64,000 nt of DNA, taken from Algoriphagus aquimarinus. GTDB lineage: Bacteria; Bacteroidota; Bacteroidia; Cytophagales; Cyclobacteriaceae. Positions 50,271 through 59,909 of the stretch are shown piece after piece (position 1 is the stretch's first letter; each line of letters starts with the position of its first letter). Location: assembly GCF_900112005.1 (NCBI RefSeq), contig NZ_FOKK01000001.1, positions 310,001 to 374,000 of the forward strand, in the 5' to 3' direction. The notes beneath the pieces are model-generated. The model saw only the letters and a list, made by a program, of their open reading frames with translations. It did not search any database and was not told the DNA's origin. The position numbers and the translations under genes were made by a program.

Positions 50271-51497
50271 TTAATTTCCTTTTTCTCCGATAGAGATCAT
50301 TGCACATCTGAAACCAATGTGATTGGTAGCAGAATCCTGATGCATAAATCTTCTGGTACCTGGAGCTAACCAATACGTTACATCTCTCCAAGATCCGCCT
50401 TTATAAACTCTAAGTTCATCTGTAAGCATAGAGGTCTGATAAGTATCTTGCTCATCGTTGACACCAGTATTTCTCACAGGGTTAAGATCATCAAAGTCTT
50501 GGTAAGATAATGGACGGTAAATATCCTGAACCCATTCGTTCATGTTTCCAGCCATATGATACAATCCGAAATCATTTGGAGCCATATCATATACGTTAGT
50601 AGGGATGATATCTCCGTCATTTCTTTGTCCACCTGAAATTCCGCCGTAATCACCTCTACCTCTTTTGAAGTTGGCAAGGAAGTCACCTTGCTTACCTTTT
50701 CTCTTTACATTGTACGGGTTACGAACACCTCTTCCATCCCAAGGATAGATTCGGCCATATTCCTGATTTTCGTCTAGGTATTGAGTACCGATCATTGCCT
50801 TAGCAGCATATTCCCATTCTGCTTCTGTTGGTAGTCTATAGTCAGCTAGTGCAACTCCTCTTTCAATAAGTTGAGTTTTGGTAAATGTGGAGTCAATACC
50901 TCTTTCTTTACGGATAATTTCCTGAACGAATTCAGTTCTCCATTTAGAATAAGCATTTGCTTGAGTCCATGAAACACCAGCTACAGGGTAAAAGTTGAAA
51001 CCTGGAAATCTGAAATAGTATGACTGATACATGTCATTGAAACTCATTTCACCACCTGCCCATACATTATCTTTAGGCTCAAGTTTAAGAAGTGAATCAG
51101 CACTTACTTTTTTGCCCATATTGAACAAGTACTCTCGGTAGTCATTATTAGTGACTTCAGTTTCATCCAGATAGAAATTTGAAAGTGTTACAGTTCTTTC
51201 CTGATTATCACGGAAAGCCATTACATCTTCCTCTTGCGAACCTAGAACGGCTCTACCGCCCTGGATAAATTTCAAGTTTGGTCCTGGAATTTGCTCGGCA
51301 TTCTTGGCTACAAAAAATTGAGTAGAATCGTTTTCATCAAAACTGAATTCTGCTCCAGTGGTCGCACTTTTTTTGCCAGGCTTGTTAGCAGTTCTTCTGC
51401 CATAGCCAGGAGTTTTGTTACAAGAGGTCAAAATAGAGCTTCCGACTATCGCCAAAGCTGCTACCCACATTCCCCAAGATTTGTTACTCAGACGCAT
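50271..51497 (-). CDS. gldJ: Gliding-motility/type IX secretion lipoprotein GldJ
   Basis: GldJ is an outer-membrane-linked lipoprotein needed for gliding and for stability of the type IX secretion apparatus. The 408-residue protein has a lipobox (SILTSC, Cys26) and a formylglycine-generating-enzyme-like fold: FYLDETEVTN near 107, YRLPTEAEWEYAA, APNDFGLYHMAGNMNEWV, and a C-terminal RVYKGGSWRD...IGFRCAM. These segments fit GldJ better than GldK as I recall them. It is shorter than the F. johnsoniae protein (about 560), which has extra inserts. It stands alone, without other gld genes. Confidence 0.88.
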   Translation of the reverse strand: MRLSNKSWGMWVAALAIVGSSILTSCNKTPGYGRRTANKPGKKSATTGAEFSFDENDSTQFFVAKNAEQIPGPNLKFIQGGRAVLGSQEEDVMAFRDNQERTVTLSNFYLDETEVTNNDYREYLFNMGKKVSADSLLKLEPKDNVWAGGEMSFNDMYQSYYFRFPGFNFYPVAGVSWTQANAYSKWRTEFVQEIIRKERGIDSTFTKTQLIERGVALADYRLPTEAEWEYAAKAMIGTQYLDENQEYGRIYPWDGRGVRNPYNVKRKGKQGDFLANFKRGRGDYGGISGGQRNDGDIIPTNVYDMAPNDFGLYHMAGNMNEWVQDIYRPLSYQDFDDLNPVRNTGVNDEQDTYQTSMLTDELRVYKGGSWRDVTYWLAPGTRRFMHQDSATNHIGFRCAMISIGEKGN

Positions 51498-51537
51498 ATA
51501 TGTAATTGTTTAAGGTCTTTTTCAGTGTGCTAATATA

Positions 51538-51561
51538 ATTGCAATGTAATGCACTTGCAAT
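51538..51561. promoter_or_regulatory. Inverted repeat upstream of gldJ
   Basis: ATTGCAA and TTGCAAT are perfect 7-base arms 10 bases apart, about 40 bases before the gldJ start. It may be an operator; the regulator is unknown. Confidence 0.3.
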
Positions 51562-51675
51562 GATTTGGGATGAAGTCCTCGTATTCCATTTGCCAAAAAA
51601 CAGCTAGAATCCCAGAATATCAACAAAATCGATAGGCAAATCTGCAATTTTTATGCCATTAAAATTATTTCAAAA

Positions 51676-54600
51676 TCATGCATCATTCATCTCCTTAAGC
51701 TTAATCTGGGCCTTAGAAATGGTAGAAACATTTGATAATGTAAGAATTAAACGATTTTTGTACTCCTTTATTTTGCAAAGTTTACTATTCATCTGTGCAA
51801 ATCGCATAACTTTTTGGAAAATATCTGAGGAATAGTAATCGTCTCGGGTAGATGGTAGTAGATGACACTTCATGAGATTGCCTTTCAATACAAGTTTCTC
51901 AACCCCAAGCTTTTCTGCCTTCCAACGCAAGCGTACAGTTTCCATCAGATCCACTACAGATTCAGGCAGTGGGCCGAATCTATCCAACAGCATGGTAGAA
52001 AATTTTGCCAATTCCTCTTCATTTTTAATCGCATCAAGCTTGGAATAAAGGCCTAGTCTCTCACTGATATTTCCCACATACTCTTCTGGAATCAATAGCT
52101 CCAAATCTGTTTCTATAGTACAATCCTGAACCAGCACTTTGACTTGCTCAGCCAATTCTGTTTCAAATAAAGCTGCAAACTCATTTTCCTTCAATTCCTG
52201 GACAGCCTCATCGAGGATTTTGTGATACATTTCAAAGCCTAGATCGGTAATGAATCCACTTTGCTCAGCTCCCAGTAAATTTCCAGCGCCTCGAATGTCC
52301 AGATCTTTCATCGCTACCTTGAATCCATCTCCTAAGTCTGAGAACTCTTCGAGTGTTTGCATGCGCTTTCTAGCTTCTGCCGTCAAACCTGACATCGGTT
52401 GAGTAAGCAGATAGCAGAACGCCTTCTTGTTACTCCGACCCACTCTTCCACGCATCTGGTGCAAATCACTCATACCAAACATATGAGCGCGGTTGATGAT
52501 TATTGTATTGGCATTTGGGATGTCTAGCCCAGATTCAATTATGTTGGTAGAAACGAGTACATCGTATTCGTGATGGATAAAATCTACCATGACCTTTTCC
52601 AGCTTTTTCCCATCCATCTGACCATGAGCACCTGCTACACGCGCATCAGGCACGAGTTTCATGATCAAGTTGGCAATAGAGTCAATCTCTCCTACACGGT
52701 TGTGCACGAAGAAAACCTGACCTCCTCGTCTCAATTCGTAAGAAATAGCATCCCGGAGTACTTCTTCTTGGAATGTCTGAACCTCGGTTGTAACCGGCTG
52801 GCGGTTTGGCGGAGGAGTAGCAATTACTGATAAATCTCTTGCTCCCATTAGGGAAAAGTGTAAGGTCCTTGGAATAGGCGTAGCGGTTAAAGTCAACACA
52901 TCTACGTTTAAACGCAGATTTTTCAATTGATCTTTGACTTTCACACCAAATTTCTGTTCCTCATCAATTACCAAAAGCCCCAAATCTCTGAAGACAATAT
53001 CTTTATTGACAATCCTATGCGTACCTATTAGGATATCGATCTCTCCGGTTTTCACCTGAGCGATGATTTCTTTGATCTCTTTAGCAGTTCGAAAGCGATT
53101 GATGTATTCGATTTTTACAGGAAAATTTTCCAATCGCTCACTGAAAGTCTGGTAATGCTGCATAGCCAGAATTGTCGTAGGCACCAAAATGGCAACTTGC
53201 TTACGATCATTTACTGCTTTGAACGCTGCACGGATCGCAACTTCAGTTTTCCCAAATCCCACATCACCACAAACCAGTCTATCCATTGGATAGGACTTTT
53301 CCATATCAGTTTTGACGTCCTGAGTAGCGATAGCTTGATCTGGCGTGTCTTCATAGATGAAAGAAGATTCCAGCTCGATCTGAAGTACAGAATCTGGATG
53401 GAAAGCAAAACCTGCAGCAGATCTTCGCTTCGCATAAAGCGCAATCAAGTCCTTGGCTATGTCCTTAACTTGTTTTTTAGCTCTGGATTTTTTGTTTTCC
53501 CAGTCTGGTGAGCCAAGCTTGGACATGGATGGTGCAGTGCCTTCCTGTCCAGAGAATTTCGAGATTTTATGTAAAGAGTGAATATTTACATAGAGCAAAT
53601 CATCATCTCGAAAGACTAATCGTACAGCTTCCTGCATTTTGCCTGCTACGTCCACTTTCTCCAAACCCGCAAAACGCCCAACTCCATAATCCACATGGAC
53701 GATGTAATCGCCTGGATGAAGAGCTTTCAGTTCCTTAATAGTAAGGGCTTTTGATTTACTGGCTTTGTCGCGGGTTTTATAGCGATGGAATCGCTCAAAA
53801 AGCTGGTGGTCTGTAAAGCAGGCGATTTTGGACTGTCTATCTTCAAAACCTTCGCGCAAGCCGAGAAGCATACTTTGTACTTGCAACGTAGGATCTAATT
53901 CCTTGAAAATCCCTAGCAGTCTATCGATTTGCTTAGCATTTTCGGCAGTTAGTATATTGACAAATCCTTTCTTTTCATTCTCAGAAAGTTGCGCAACCAA
54001 TAAGTCAAAGTTCTTATTGAATGATGCCTGGGGCTGCGATTCCCATGTGAACGGCTTGGCATTTTTCAAATAAAACTGCTTGCCAAATTCCACCCTTGAA
54101 AAGTTAGCAGATGTCGCCGCAAAGTCAGATCCTTTATCAAATAAGTCCCCAGGTCCGAGGACAACTTTTGTATTGTTTGTTTTGTGGACGATTTGATCAA
54201 AAGCCAAGGAAGCTTTGTGAAAGCACTCGTCCATTACATCCAAGGTCAGCTGATAATCTTTGATCCACACGATCGTCTGCTCAGGCAAAAAGCCCAGAAA
54301 TGACTGCCTGACCTCTTGAAGAAGTTTGGTTTGAACATTCGGGATCAGCGCTATTTGCTCTACACTTGCAATGGAAAGCTGCGTCTCAGGATCAAAAGTC
54401 CTGATGCTTTCTATCTCTTTCCCAAAAAGCTCTAGTCTATAAGGGCTCTCGTTTGAAAATGAAAACACATCCAAAATCCCTCCACGAATCGCGAATTGCC
54501 CTGGTTCATAGACAAATTCAGTTCGTTCAAAATCGTAGCTAGCTAGGATTTCAGTGACGAACTCCATGTCTACTTGCTCTCCAACTTTGGCCGAAAAGGT

Positions 54601-55029
54601 ATTTTCCTGAAGCGAACGCTTGTTGATTACCCGCTCATAGATAGCTTCTGGATAGGTGATGATAATTCGTGATTTGCCTTTCTCTTCAAGTACGAGATTG
54701 AGAATCTCCGAACGCATCAGCACATTTGCATTGTCGATCTCCTCATATTGATACGCCCTCTTGAAACTCGAAGGGAAGATCATGTGTTCTTCACTATCCA
54801 GCAAATTCTGAAGATCAGAATTGAGGTAAGCAGCCTCCTCTTTGTCCTGTGCAACGATAAGGTGGATTCCACCTTTGCTCGCATAAAGAGCCGCAAATAG
54901 CACCATATCCAAACTGCCTGATAATCCCCTTATCTGGTACGTAAGCTTATCGCCACTTGAAATCTCATGCGCGATAGTTTGAAAAATGGGGTCTGATTGA
55001 TAGATTGAAAGAAAGTCCTGACGATCCAA
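51676..55029 (-). CDS. mfd: Transcription-repair coupling factor Mfd
   Basis: Mfd removes RNA polymerase stalled at DNA damage and recruits UvrA. The 1117-residue protein has the UvrB-like N-terminal region, the polymerase-binding module (GDYIVHVDYGVGRFAGLEKV), and a RecG-like motor with CGDVGFGKTE near 591, DEEQKFG, TATPIPRTL and MRGRVGRSNKKAFCYLL. The C-terminal TRCF domain follows. The start is TTG: a stop codon lies five codons upstream and the next ATG is 42 codons in, past conserved sequence. Confidence 0.97.
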   Translation of the reverse strand: MDRQDFLSIYQSDPIFQTIAHEISSGDKLTYQIRGLSGSLDMVLFAALYASKGGIHLIVAQDKEEAAYLNSDLQNLLDSEEHMIFPSSFKRAYQYEEIDNANVLMRSEILNLVLEEKGKSRIIITYPEAIYERVINKRSLQENTFSAKVGEQVDMEFVTEILASYDFERTEFVYEPGQFAIRGGILDVFSFSNESPYRLELFGKEIESIRTFDPETQLSIASVEQIALIPNVQTKLLQEVRQSFLGFLPEQTIVWIKDYQLTLDVMDECFHKASLAFDQIVHKTNNTKVVLGPGDLFDKGSDFAATSANFSRVEFGKQFYLKNAKPFTWESQPQASFNKNFDLLVAQLSENEKKGFVNILTAENAKQIDRLLGIFKELDPTLQVQSMLLGLREGFEDRQSKIACFTDHQLFERFHRYKTRDKASKSKALTIKELKALHPGDYIVHVDYGVGRFAGLEKVDVAGKMQEAVRLVFRDDDLLYVNIHSLHKISKFSGQEGTAPSMSKLGSPDWENKKSRAKKQVKDIAKDLIALYAKRRSAAGFAFHPDSVLQIELESSFIYEDTPDQAIATQDVKTDMEKSYPMDRLVCGDVGFGKTEVAIRAAFKAVNDRKQVAILVPTTILAMQHYQTFSERLENFPVKIEYINRFRTAKEIKEIIAQVKTGEIDILIGTHRIVNKDIVFRDLGLLVIDEEQKFGVKVKDQLKNLRLNVDVLTLTATPIPRTLHFSLMGARDLSVIATPPPNRQPVTTEVQTFQEEVLRDAISYELRRGGQVFFVHNRVGEIDSIANLIMKLVPDARVAGAHGQMDGKKLEKVMVDFIHHEYDVLVSTNIIESGLDIPNANTIIINRAHMFGMSDLHQMRGRVGRSNKKAFCYLLTQPMSGLTAEARKRMQTLEEFSDLGDGFKVAMKDLDIRGAGNLLGAEQSGFITDLGFEMYHKILDEAVQELKENEFAALFETELAEQVKVLVQDCTIETDLELLIPEEYVGNISERLGLYSKLDAIKNEEELAKFSTMLLDRFGPLPESVVDLMETVRLRWKAEKLGVEKLVLKGNLMKCHLLPSTRDDYYSSDIFQKVMRFAQMNSKLCKIKEYKNRLILTLSNVSTISKAQIKLKEMNDA

Positions 55030-55155
55030 TAGTTTGTGATTTTAATGCTAGGTTGGTGGGTCAAAGTTACTGCTTTATGAATTCTTACGATTGATTCCCA
55101 GCTCCTTTTCCCAGCTAATAAACATTTGAAGTAGATAAGAGTTCACAATAAATAA

Positions 55156-55599
55156 ATGACTCCTATGCGATTAGAACTCTCTTGTCAGGTAAATCAAGAC
55201 TTTTTGAAAGTCAAAGCAGGCTTCAATGAATCTCTTTTTGCTAAACTAAGCCCTCCATTTCCTCCCGTCAACCTAGTAAGGTATGATGGATCAGAAACGG
55301 GAGATATGGTGTCGATGGAGCTGAATTTCTTTTTTTTCAAGCAGAAATGGACGAGTACAATCACTGATAATCACACCAATTCTAAAGAATACTATTTCGT
55401 AGATGAAGGGGTAGAATTGCCTTTTTTCCTAAAAAGCTGGAAACATAAGCACAGGATCATCAAAGAGGGATCTAGCACAATTATTAGAGATGAAATAGAA
55501 TTTAAAGCACCTTTTGGGCTTTTGTCTTTGCTGCTTTATCCTGCTCTTTACATTCAGTTTGCCTATAGAAAACCTATTTACAAAAAGGTGTTTGCTTAA
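55156..55599 (+). CDS. SRPBCC-like hypothetical protein
   Basis: The 147-residue protein has no signal. It starts like a START/SRPBCC ligand-binding fold (LELSCQVNQDFLKVKAGFNES), with a long final helix region (FGLLSLLLYPALYIQFAYRKP). Similar Bacteroidota proteins are annotated only as SRPBCC or hypothetical. The start may be ATG 55156 or 55165. It ends four bases into the convergent fur gene. Confidence 0.65.
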   Translation: MTPMRLELSCQVNQDFLKVKAGFNESLFAKLSPPFPPVNLVRYDGSETGDMVSMELNFFFFKQKWTSTITDNHTNSKEYYFVDEGVELPFFLKSWKHKHRIIKEGSSTIIRDEIEFKAPFGLLSLLLYPALYIQFAYRKPIYKKVFA

Positions 55600-56066
55600 A
55601 TTTCTACTAAGTTTTCACAGTTTGGGATCTCGCAATCCCCGTACAGCACCAGTGAATGGCTTTTGATAGTTGATCTGAAAGATTTACCAATTTCGTCCTT
55701 GATTTCGTTGATTTTTGGATCAGAAAATTCCCTGATTTTACGACATTGATTACACACATGATGATCATGATGCTTGTAGGTCAGCGCTTGTTCATAGAGC
55801 GCTACTTTGTCTTTGAATTGGTGTTTGACGGCTAATCCACTTTCTACGAGAAGGTCAAGTGTGTTGTAAATGGTCGCTCGGCTAATGGTATAACCCTTAT
55901 TTCTCATACTTAGAAATAGACCTTCTACGTCCATATGCTCATCTTCTGGAAGCGAGTAAAGTTCGTCGATTACTGAAAATCTTTCAGGAGTTTTCCTGCT
56001 TCCTTGTTTGGTAAGAAAGTTTTCAAAGATTTTTTTAGCCTTTTCTATTAGGGCCTTGTCTGCCAT
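55596..56066 (-). CDS. Fur-family metal-dependent regulator
   Basis: The 156-residue protein has the Fur winged helix (YTISRATIYNTLDLLVESGL) and dimerisation domain. The regulatory metal site includes HHDHH (99-103). The structural zinc site is complete: Cys105/Cys108 (CNQC) and Cys144/Cys149. Whether it senses iron (Fur), peroxide (PerR) or zinc (Zur) cannot be read from this alone. It is divergent from the retropepsin-like gene. Confidence 0.92.
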   Translation of the reverse strand: MADKALIEKAKKIFENFLTKQGSRKTPERFSVIDELYSLPEDEHMDVEGLFLSMRNKGYTISRATIYNTLDLLVESGLAVKHQFKDKVALYEQALTYKHHDHHVCNQCRKIREFSDPKINEIKDEIGKSFRSTIKSHSLVLYGDCEIPNCENLVEI

Positions 56067-56278
56067 AGGGTCAAAATAATTTGAAATAAAGATGAGTCAT
56101 TATCCATTTTTTGGCAAACCTGAGGCCATAATCGCAGTAATTTGGTTTCAATCTAATTAAAACTAACTCGCTTGATTCTGCTAATGCTCGGAGTGAAATC
56201 ATTAGATTTTAAAGGTCATTTCATCTAAAACCCAAAAAACCGAGTAACTTATTTGTGACATCAGGGTTTCATTATTAT

Positions 56279-57532
56279 ATGAATAAACGCTTACCACTTT
56301 TCCTCTTCCTTCTACTGGCTACGCAGATTCTCTGTATAGGTCAAGTGCCTGGGTTTTTTATGAAAGAGGATAAGCGTAAGGTTGTTATTCCATTTTATGC
56401 TTCAAATAGTCTGATCATTATTCCCGTTTCAATCAACGGAAATACGCCTCTAAATTTCTTAGTTGATACTGGGGTTCGTTCTAATATTTTATTCAGTAAA
56501 ATACTTGGTGACGCTCTGGAACTAGAGTACACTAGGCGATTGAAACTTGTGGGAGCAGATGGGAATGATGACCTGATGGCATCGGTTTCTCCCATTAATC
56601 ACTTTGATGTTGGTCCAGTAGAGGGGATATTCCAAAGTATACTTGTCCTAGAGGATGAGTTTATAGAGTTGGAGTCTGTTATTGGGATTCCTATTTATGG
56701 GATTTTAGGTTCTGAGTTTTTCAAATTCAATCCTGTCAAAATCAACTATGACAAAGGGGAAATATCCTTTTTCAGAACTAGTGCAATGAAATGGAGGCCT
56801 CTTTTTTATAGAAAACTAGCTATGAGTATTGATGATAACAAACCTTATATCAATGCTGAAGTGAGGCAAAAGGACGGTTCATTTATTTACCCTAAGTTAC
56901 TAATCGACACTGGCGCAAATCATGGTTTATTGCTTAATCGAGAAACTACAGATGAAATTACCATGCCTCCACTATTTATAGCATCAGCTTTGGGCCAGAG
57001 TTTAGGAGGCGTTTTATATGGATTTATTGGTCGAGTGGATTATATGAAATTGGCCAATTTCAAATTGGATGAAGTGCTCACTTCTTATCCTGATGAAACG
57101 CCTTTTAGCTATGTGATTCAAAACTCGGGGCGTTATGGGAGCTTGGGCGCAGAGGTATTGGGCAGGACAAGACTTATTTTTGATTACCCTAGAAATCGCC
57201 TTTTGGTGCGAAAAGCTGAGAATTTTTATACGCCTTTCGAATACGATATGAGCGGAATGTCATTGAAAAAGATCCCAAATGATGATAATCGGATATACGT
57301 TTCAGAAATTAGACCAGGATCTCCTGCCCAGCGTGTAGGAATTATGACTTTCGATGAAATATTAACCATAAACAAAGTACCAACCTTCATTTGGGAGCTA
57401 GGAGAAATCAATAAGTTGTTAAGATCGGAACCAGGAAAGGAGATTACTTTAGAGGTTCGTCGGTATGAAGGAGATGATCTTACCAAATGGGAAGATCACA
57501 AATTCACCTTTACCCTGAGGAAGCAGATTTAG
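56279..57532 (+). CDS. Exported double retropepsin-like aspartyl protease with PDZ
   Basis: The 417-residue protein has a signal peptide (ending CIGQ), then two retropepsin-like half domains, each with its own catalytic triplet: LVDTG (Asp63) and LIDTG (Asp210). A PDZ domain follows (about 320-400: IRPGSPAQRVGIMTFDEIL). Both halves in one chain could form a pepsin-like site without dimerisation. Substrates are unknown. The ATG at 56279 is chosen since it directly precedes the signal peptide. Confidence 0.85.
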   Translation: MNKRLPLFLFLLLATQILCIGQVPGFFMKEDKRKVVIPFYASNSLIIIPVSINGNTPLNFLVDTGVRSNILFSKILGDALELEYTRRLKLVGADGNDDLMASVSPINHFDVGPVEGIFQSILVLEDEFIELESVIGIPIYGILGSEFFKFNPVKINYDKGEISFFRTSAMKWRPLFYRKLAMSIDDNKPYINAEVRQKDGSFIYPKLLIDTGANHGLLLNRETTDEITMPPLFIASALGQSLGGVLYGFIGRVDYMKLANFKLDEVLTSYPDETPFSYVIQNSGRYGSLGAEVLGRTRLIFDYPRNRLLVRKAENFYTPFEYDMSGMSLKKIPNDDNRIYVSEIRPGSPAQRVGIMTFDEILTINKVPTFIWELGEINKLLRSEPGKEITLEVRRYEGDDLTKWEDHKFTFTLRKQI

Positions 57533-57650
57533 CCGGCTTTTAGATTGAATTAAGATAAAAACGGTAATTTTGAGTGAAGGAAGGGGGAATAATCCAACCT
57601 CTTTTTCTTAAATACGTGAGTAATCAAGTTGTAAAAATCAATTATAAAAC

Positions 57651-58241
57651 ATGAAAAAATTCCTTATTCCTATTCTGATTTTGTTGGTCGTGGGCATTTT
57701 TGTCTATACTAAAGCCGTAGGGACGTATAATACTTTTGTCCAAACAGAAGAAGTGATCAATGGCCAGTGGGCTGAAGTGGAGACACAGTATCAAAGAAGA
57801 TCTGATCTTATTCCTAATTTGGTAAGTACAGTGAAAGGTTATGCAGAGTTTGAGCAAGAGACTTTGACTGGTGTGATCGAAGCAAGAGCAAAAGCTACTT
57901 CAGTAAATGTAGATGCATCGAATCTTACTCCTGAAAAATTGGCTGAATTCCAAGGTGCACAAGATCAGCTTGGCGGTGCTTTAAGTAGGTTGTTGGTAAG
58001 CGTAGAGCGTTATCCTGAGCTTAAAGCGAATCAAAATTTCCTAGAGTTACAAGCTCAACTTGAAGGCACAGAAAATAGAATCGCTGTAGCTAGACGTAAC
58101 TTCAATCAGTCTGTTCAGGATTACAATTCAAATCTTAGAACATTCCCGAACAACATCTTTGCGGGCTGGTACGGATTTGAGCAGAAAGGCTATTTTGAGG
58201 CCACTGCAGGATCCGAAAATGCACCTACAGTTCAGTTTTAA
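57651..58241 (+). CDS. LemA-family protein
   Basis: The 196-residue protein has one N-terminal membrane helix (residues 4-20) followed by the LemA four-helix domain (QTEEVINGQWAEVETQYQRR, then DLIPNLVSTVKGYAEFE). The family's role is unknown; it is often found with TPM-domain proteins, as here. It starts a three-gene unit with gaps of 12 bases and a 23-base overlap. Confidence 0.92.
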   Translation: MKKFLIPILILLVVGIFVYTKAVGTYNTFVQTEEVINGQWAEVETQYQRRSDLIPNLVSTVKGYAEFEQETLTGVIEARAKATSVNVDASNLTPEKLAEFQGAQDQLGGALSRLLVSVERYPELKANQNFLELQAQLEGTENRIAVARRNFNQSVQDYNSNLRTFPNNIFAGWYGFEQKGYFEATAGSENAPTVQF

Positions 58242-58253
58242 TACCAATTAATC

Positions 58254-58691
58254 ATGTCTGAGAAATTATTCTCAACGGCAGACCGGGAAGCTATCGTTAA
58301 TGCGATCCGGTCTGCTGAAGTTTCCACCTCTGGAGAAATCCAAGTTCATATAGAAAGTCGTTGCAAAGTCGAGGTACTTGATCGTGCTGTGAAGGTATTT
58401 GACACCCTTAAAATGCATCAGACAAAAGATCGCAATGGGGTTTTATTCTACCTTGCCGTAGTTGATAAGCGCTTTGCAATTTTAGGCGATAAAGGCATCA
58501 ACGAAGTAGTTCCAGAAGATTTCTGGGAAAAAATAAAAGAACACATGGCTGGCTTATTTAAGCAGGGTCAATTTACACAAGGTCTGATCGACGGTATTCA
58601 CATGGCCGGCGAGCAACTTGGAACGCATTTCCCTTATCAGGGTGATTCAGACATAAACGAGCTTCCTGATGAGATTTCTTTTGGGTCCTAA
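58254..58691 (+). CDS. Soluble TPM-domain protein
   Basis: The 145-residue protein is one TPM (TLP18.3/Psb32/MOLO-1) domain without signal or membrane helix: AIRSAEVSTSGEIQVHIES, then NGVLFYLAVVDKRFAILGDKG. Its product is probably cytoplasmic, unlike the next gene's. It overlaps the start of the second TPM gene by 23 bp, so they are coupled. Confidence 0.85.
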   Translation: MSEKLFSTADREAIVNAIRSAEVSTSGEIQVHIESRCKVEVLDRAVKVFDTLKMHQTKDRNGVLFYLAVVDKRFAILGDKGINEVVPEDFWEKIKEHMAGLFKQGQFTQGLIDGIHMAGEQLGTHFPYQGDSDINELPDEISFGS

Positions 58692-59481
58692 GACCCACCC
58701 TCTTTTATTACTATTATTTCTTTTCTCTCTTGGCCTTCAGGCCCAGGACTTTCCTCCTGCGCCCAATCCACCAAGATTAGTGAATGATTTCACCAACACC
58801 CTTTCAGCGGCTGAAGCGGGACAATTGGAAAGTAAATTGGTTGCTTACAATGACAGTACATCCACGCAGATTGCGATTGTGATGATGCGCTCTGTAGGTC
58901 AATATGACATTTCTGATTATGCTTTTCGCCTTGGCCAAGCATGGGGGATCGGTGGTGGAGAAAATGACAATGGAATCTTGATTCTTGCCGCAATGGACGA
59001 TCGTAAGGTTTTCATTGCAACTGGTTATGGAATGGAGGGAGCTGTTCCTGATGCATTGGCAAAACGTATCGTGGAAGGTTTGATTCTGCCCAATTTCCGT
59101 AAAGAAGCATATTATGAAGGTCTTAATGAGGCTACTGATATGATTTTCAAGTTAGCATCTGGCGAATACACAGCTGAGGATATAGAGTCGCAAGGCAATA
59201 GTGGCGGAGCCATTTTCATGATCCTTTTCTTCATTTTCATCTTTGTGATTCTACCTCTATTGAGAAATAGAAATGATAATAATAACCACATGGGTGGCAG
59301 AGGTGGAGGAGTAGGCATCTGGAGTACTATCCTGCTGGCAAATATGCTAGGCGGCGGTCGTGGATATTCTGGCGGCGGCGGCTTCGGTGGCGGCGGAGGA
59401 TTTGGCGGCGGCGGCGGCGGCGGCTTCGGAGGTTTCGGAGGCGGTGGCTTCGGCGGTGGTGGAGCTGGCGGCGGCTGGTAA
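58669..59481 (+). CDS. Membrane TPM-domain protein with glycine-rich tail
   Basis: The 270-residue protein has a signal peptide (ending LQAQ), a TPM domain (VNDFTNTLSAAEAGQLESKL, then NGILILAAMDDRKVFIATGYG), one membrane helix near 182-198, and a C-terminal run made mostly of glycine and phenylalanine (about residues 225-270). This form is common next to lemA. The start ATG lies inside the previous gene. Confidence 0.9.
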   Translation: MRFLLGPKTHPLLLLLFLFSLGLQAQDFPPAPNPPRLVNDFTNTLSAAEAGQLESKLVAYNDSTSTQIAIVMMRSVGQYDISDYAFRLGQAWGIGGGENDNGILILAAMDDRKVFIATGYGMEGAVPDALAKRIVEGLILPNFRKEAYYEGLNEATDMIFKLASGEYTAEDIESQGNSGGAIFMILFFIFIFVILPLLRNRNDNNNHMGGRGGGVGIWSTILLANMLGGGRGYSGGGGFGGGGGFGGGGGGGFGGFGGGGFGGGGAGGGW

Positions 59482-59608
59482 ATGGGTTGGAATTAAGACA
59501 GTAGACAGGTGTCCGAAGAACGAAGTAGCCTAAATTCTAGCTTTAGACAAATTCTATTTTAGTTTGTCGTTTTTAATATAATGAAGCATTTATTGTATAT
59601 AAGTATAG

Positions 59609-59639
59609 AGCACCTTCTTTTTGAAGGTGCTTTTTTTGT
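59609..59639 (+). terminator. Terminator downstream of TPM cluster
   Basis: AGCACCTTC/GAAGGTGCT stem with a 5-base loop and a T7 tail. Confidence 0.85.
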
Positions 59640-59846
59640 GTCAAAGTGGATAGCGTTTAATTATCCTGCTACTCCAGAAGCAGGATCTTTCCAAAAGCAT
59701 TTTTGCACGTCAGTCTAAAAGAATTACACAATCAAAATAGAATTTTGGCCTTCCTTTCTAAGCCTTATTCACAAATCTTTTTTTTGCAGTAAAATAATCG
59801 GAGCTTATCCTTCAATTGGGTAATAATAGTTTATATCCTAAATAAA

Positions 59847-59874
59847 TACGTAGAAAAATACGTATTTATACGTA
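59847..59874. promoter_or_regulatory. Three phased TACGTA sites before moeA
   Basis: The palindrome TACGTA occurs at 59847, 59859 and 59869, spaced 12 and 10 bases, about one helix turn, so all face one side of the DNA. The last lies 36 bases before the moeA start. It is probably an operator cluster for the cofactor operon. It does not match the ModE box. Confidence 0.5.
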
Positions 59875-59909
59875 ATTTTCTTTAAGTTTAGCCAAGATTT
59901 TAAGCCAAA

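Larger units (their letters stand above)
59482..59909. other. Gap between TPM cluster and moeA
   Basis: These 428 bases hold a terminator (59609-59639), a second hairpin without T run (ATCCTGCT/AGCAGGAT, 59663-59686), and three TACGTA sites just before moeA. No gene is seen. Confidence 0.6.
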
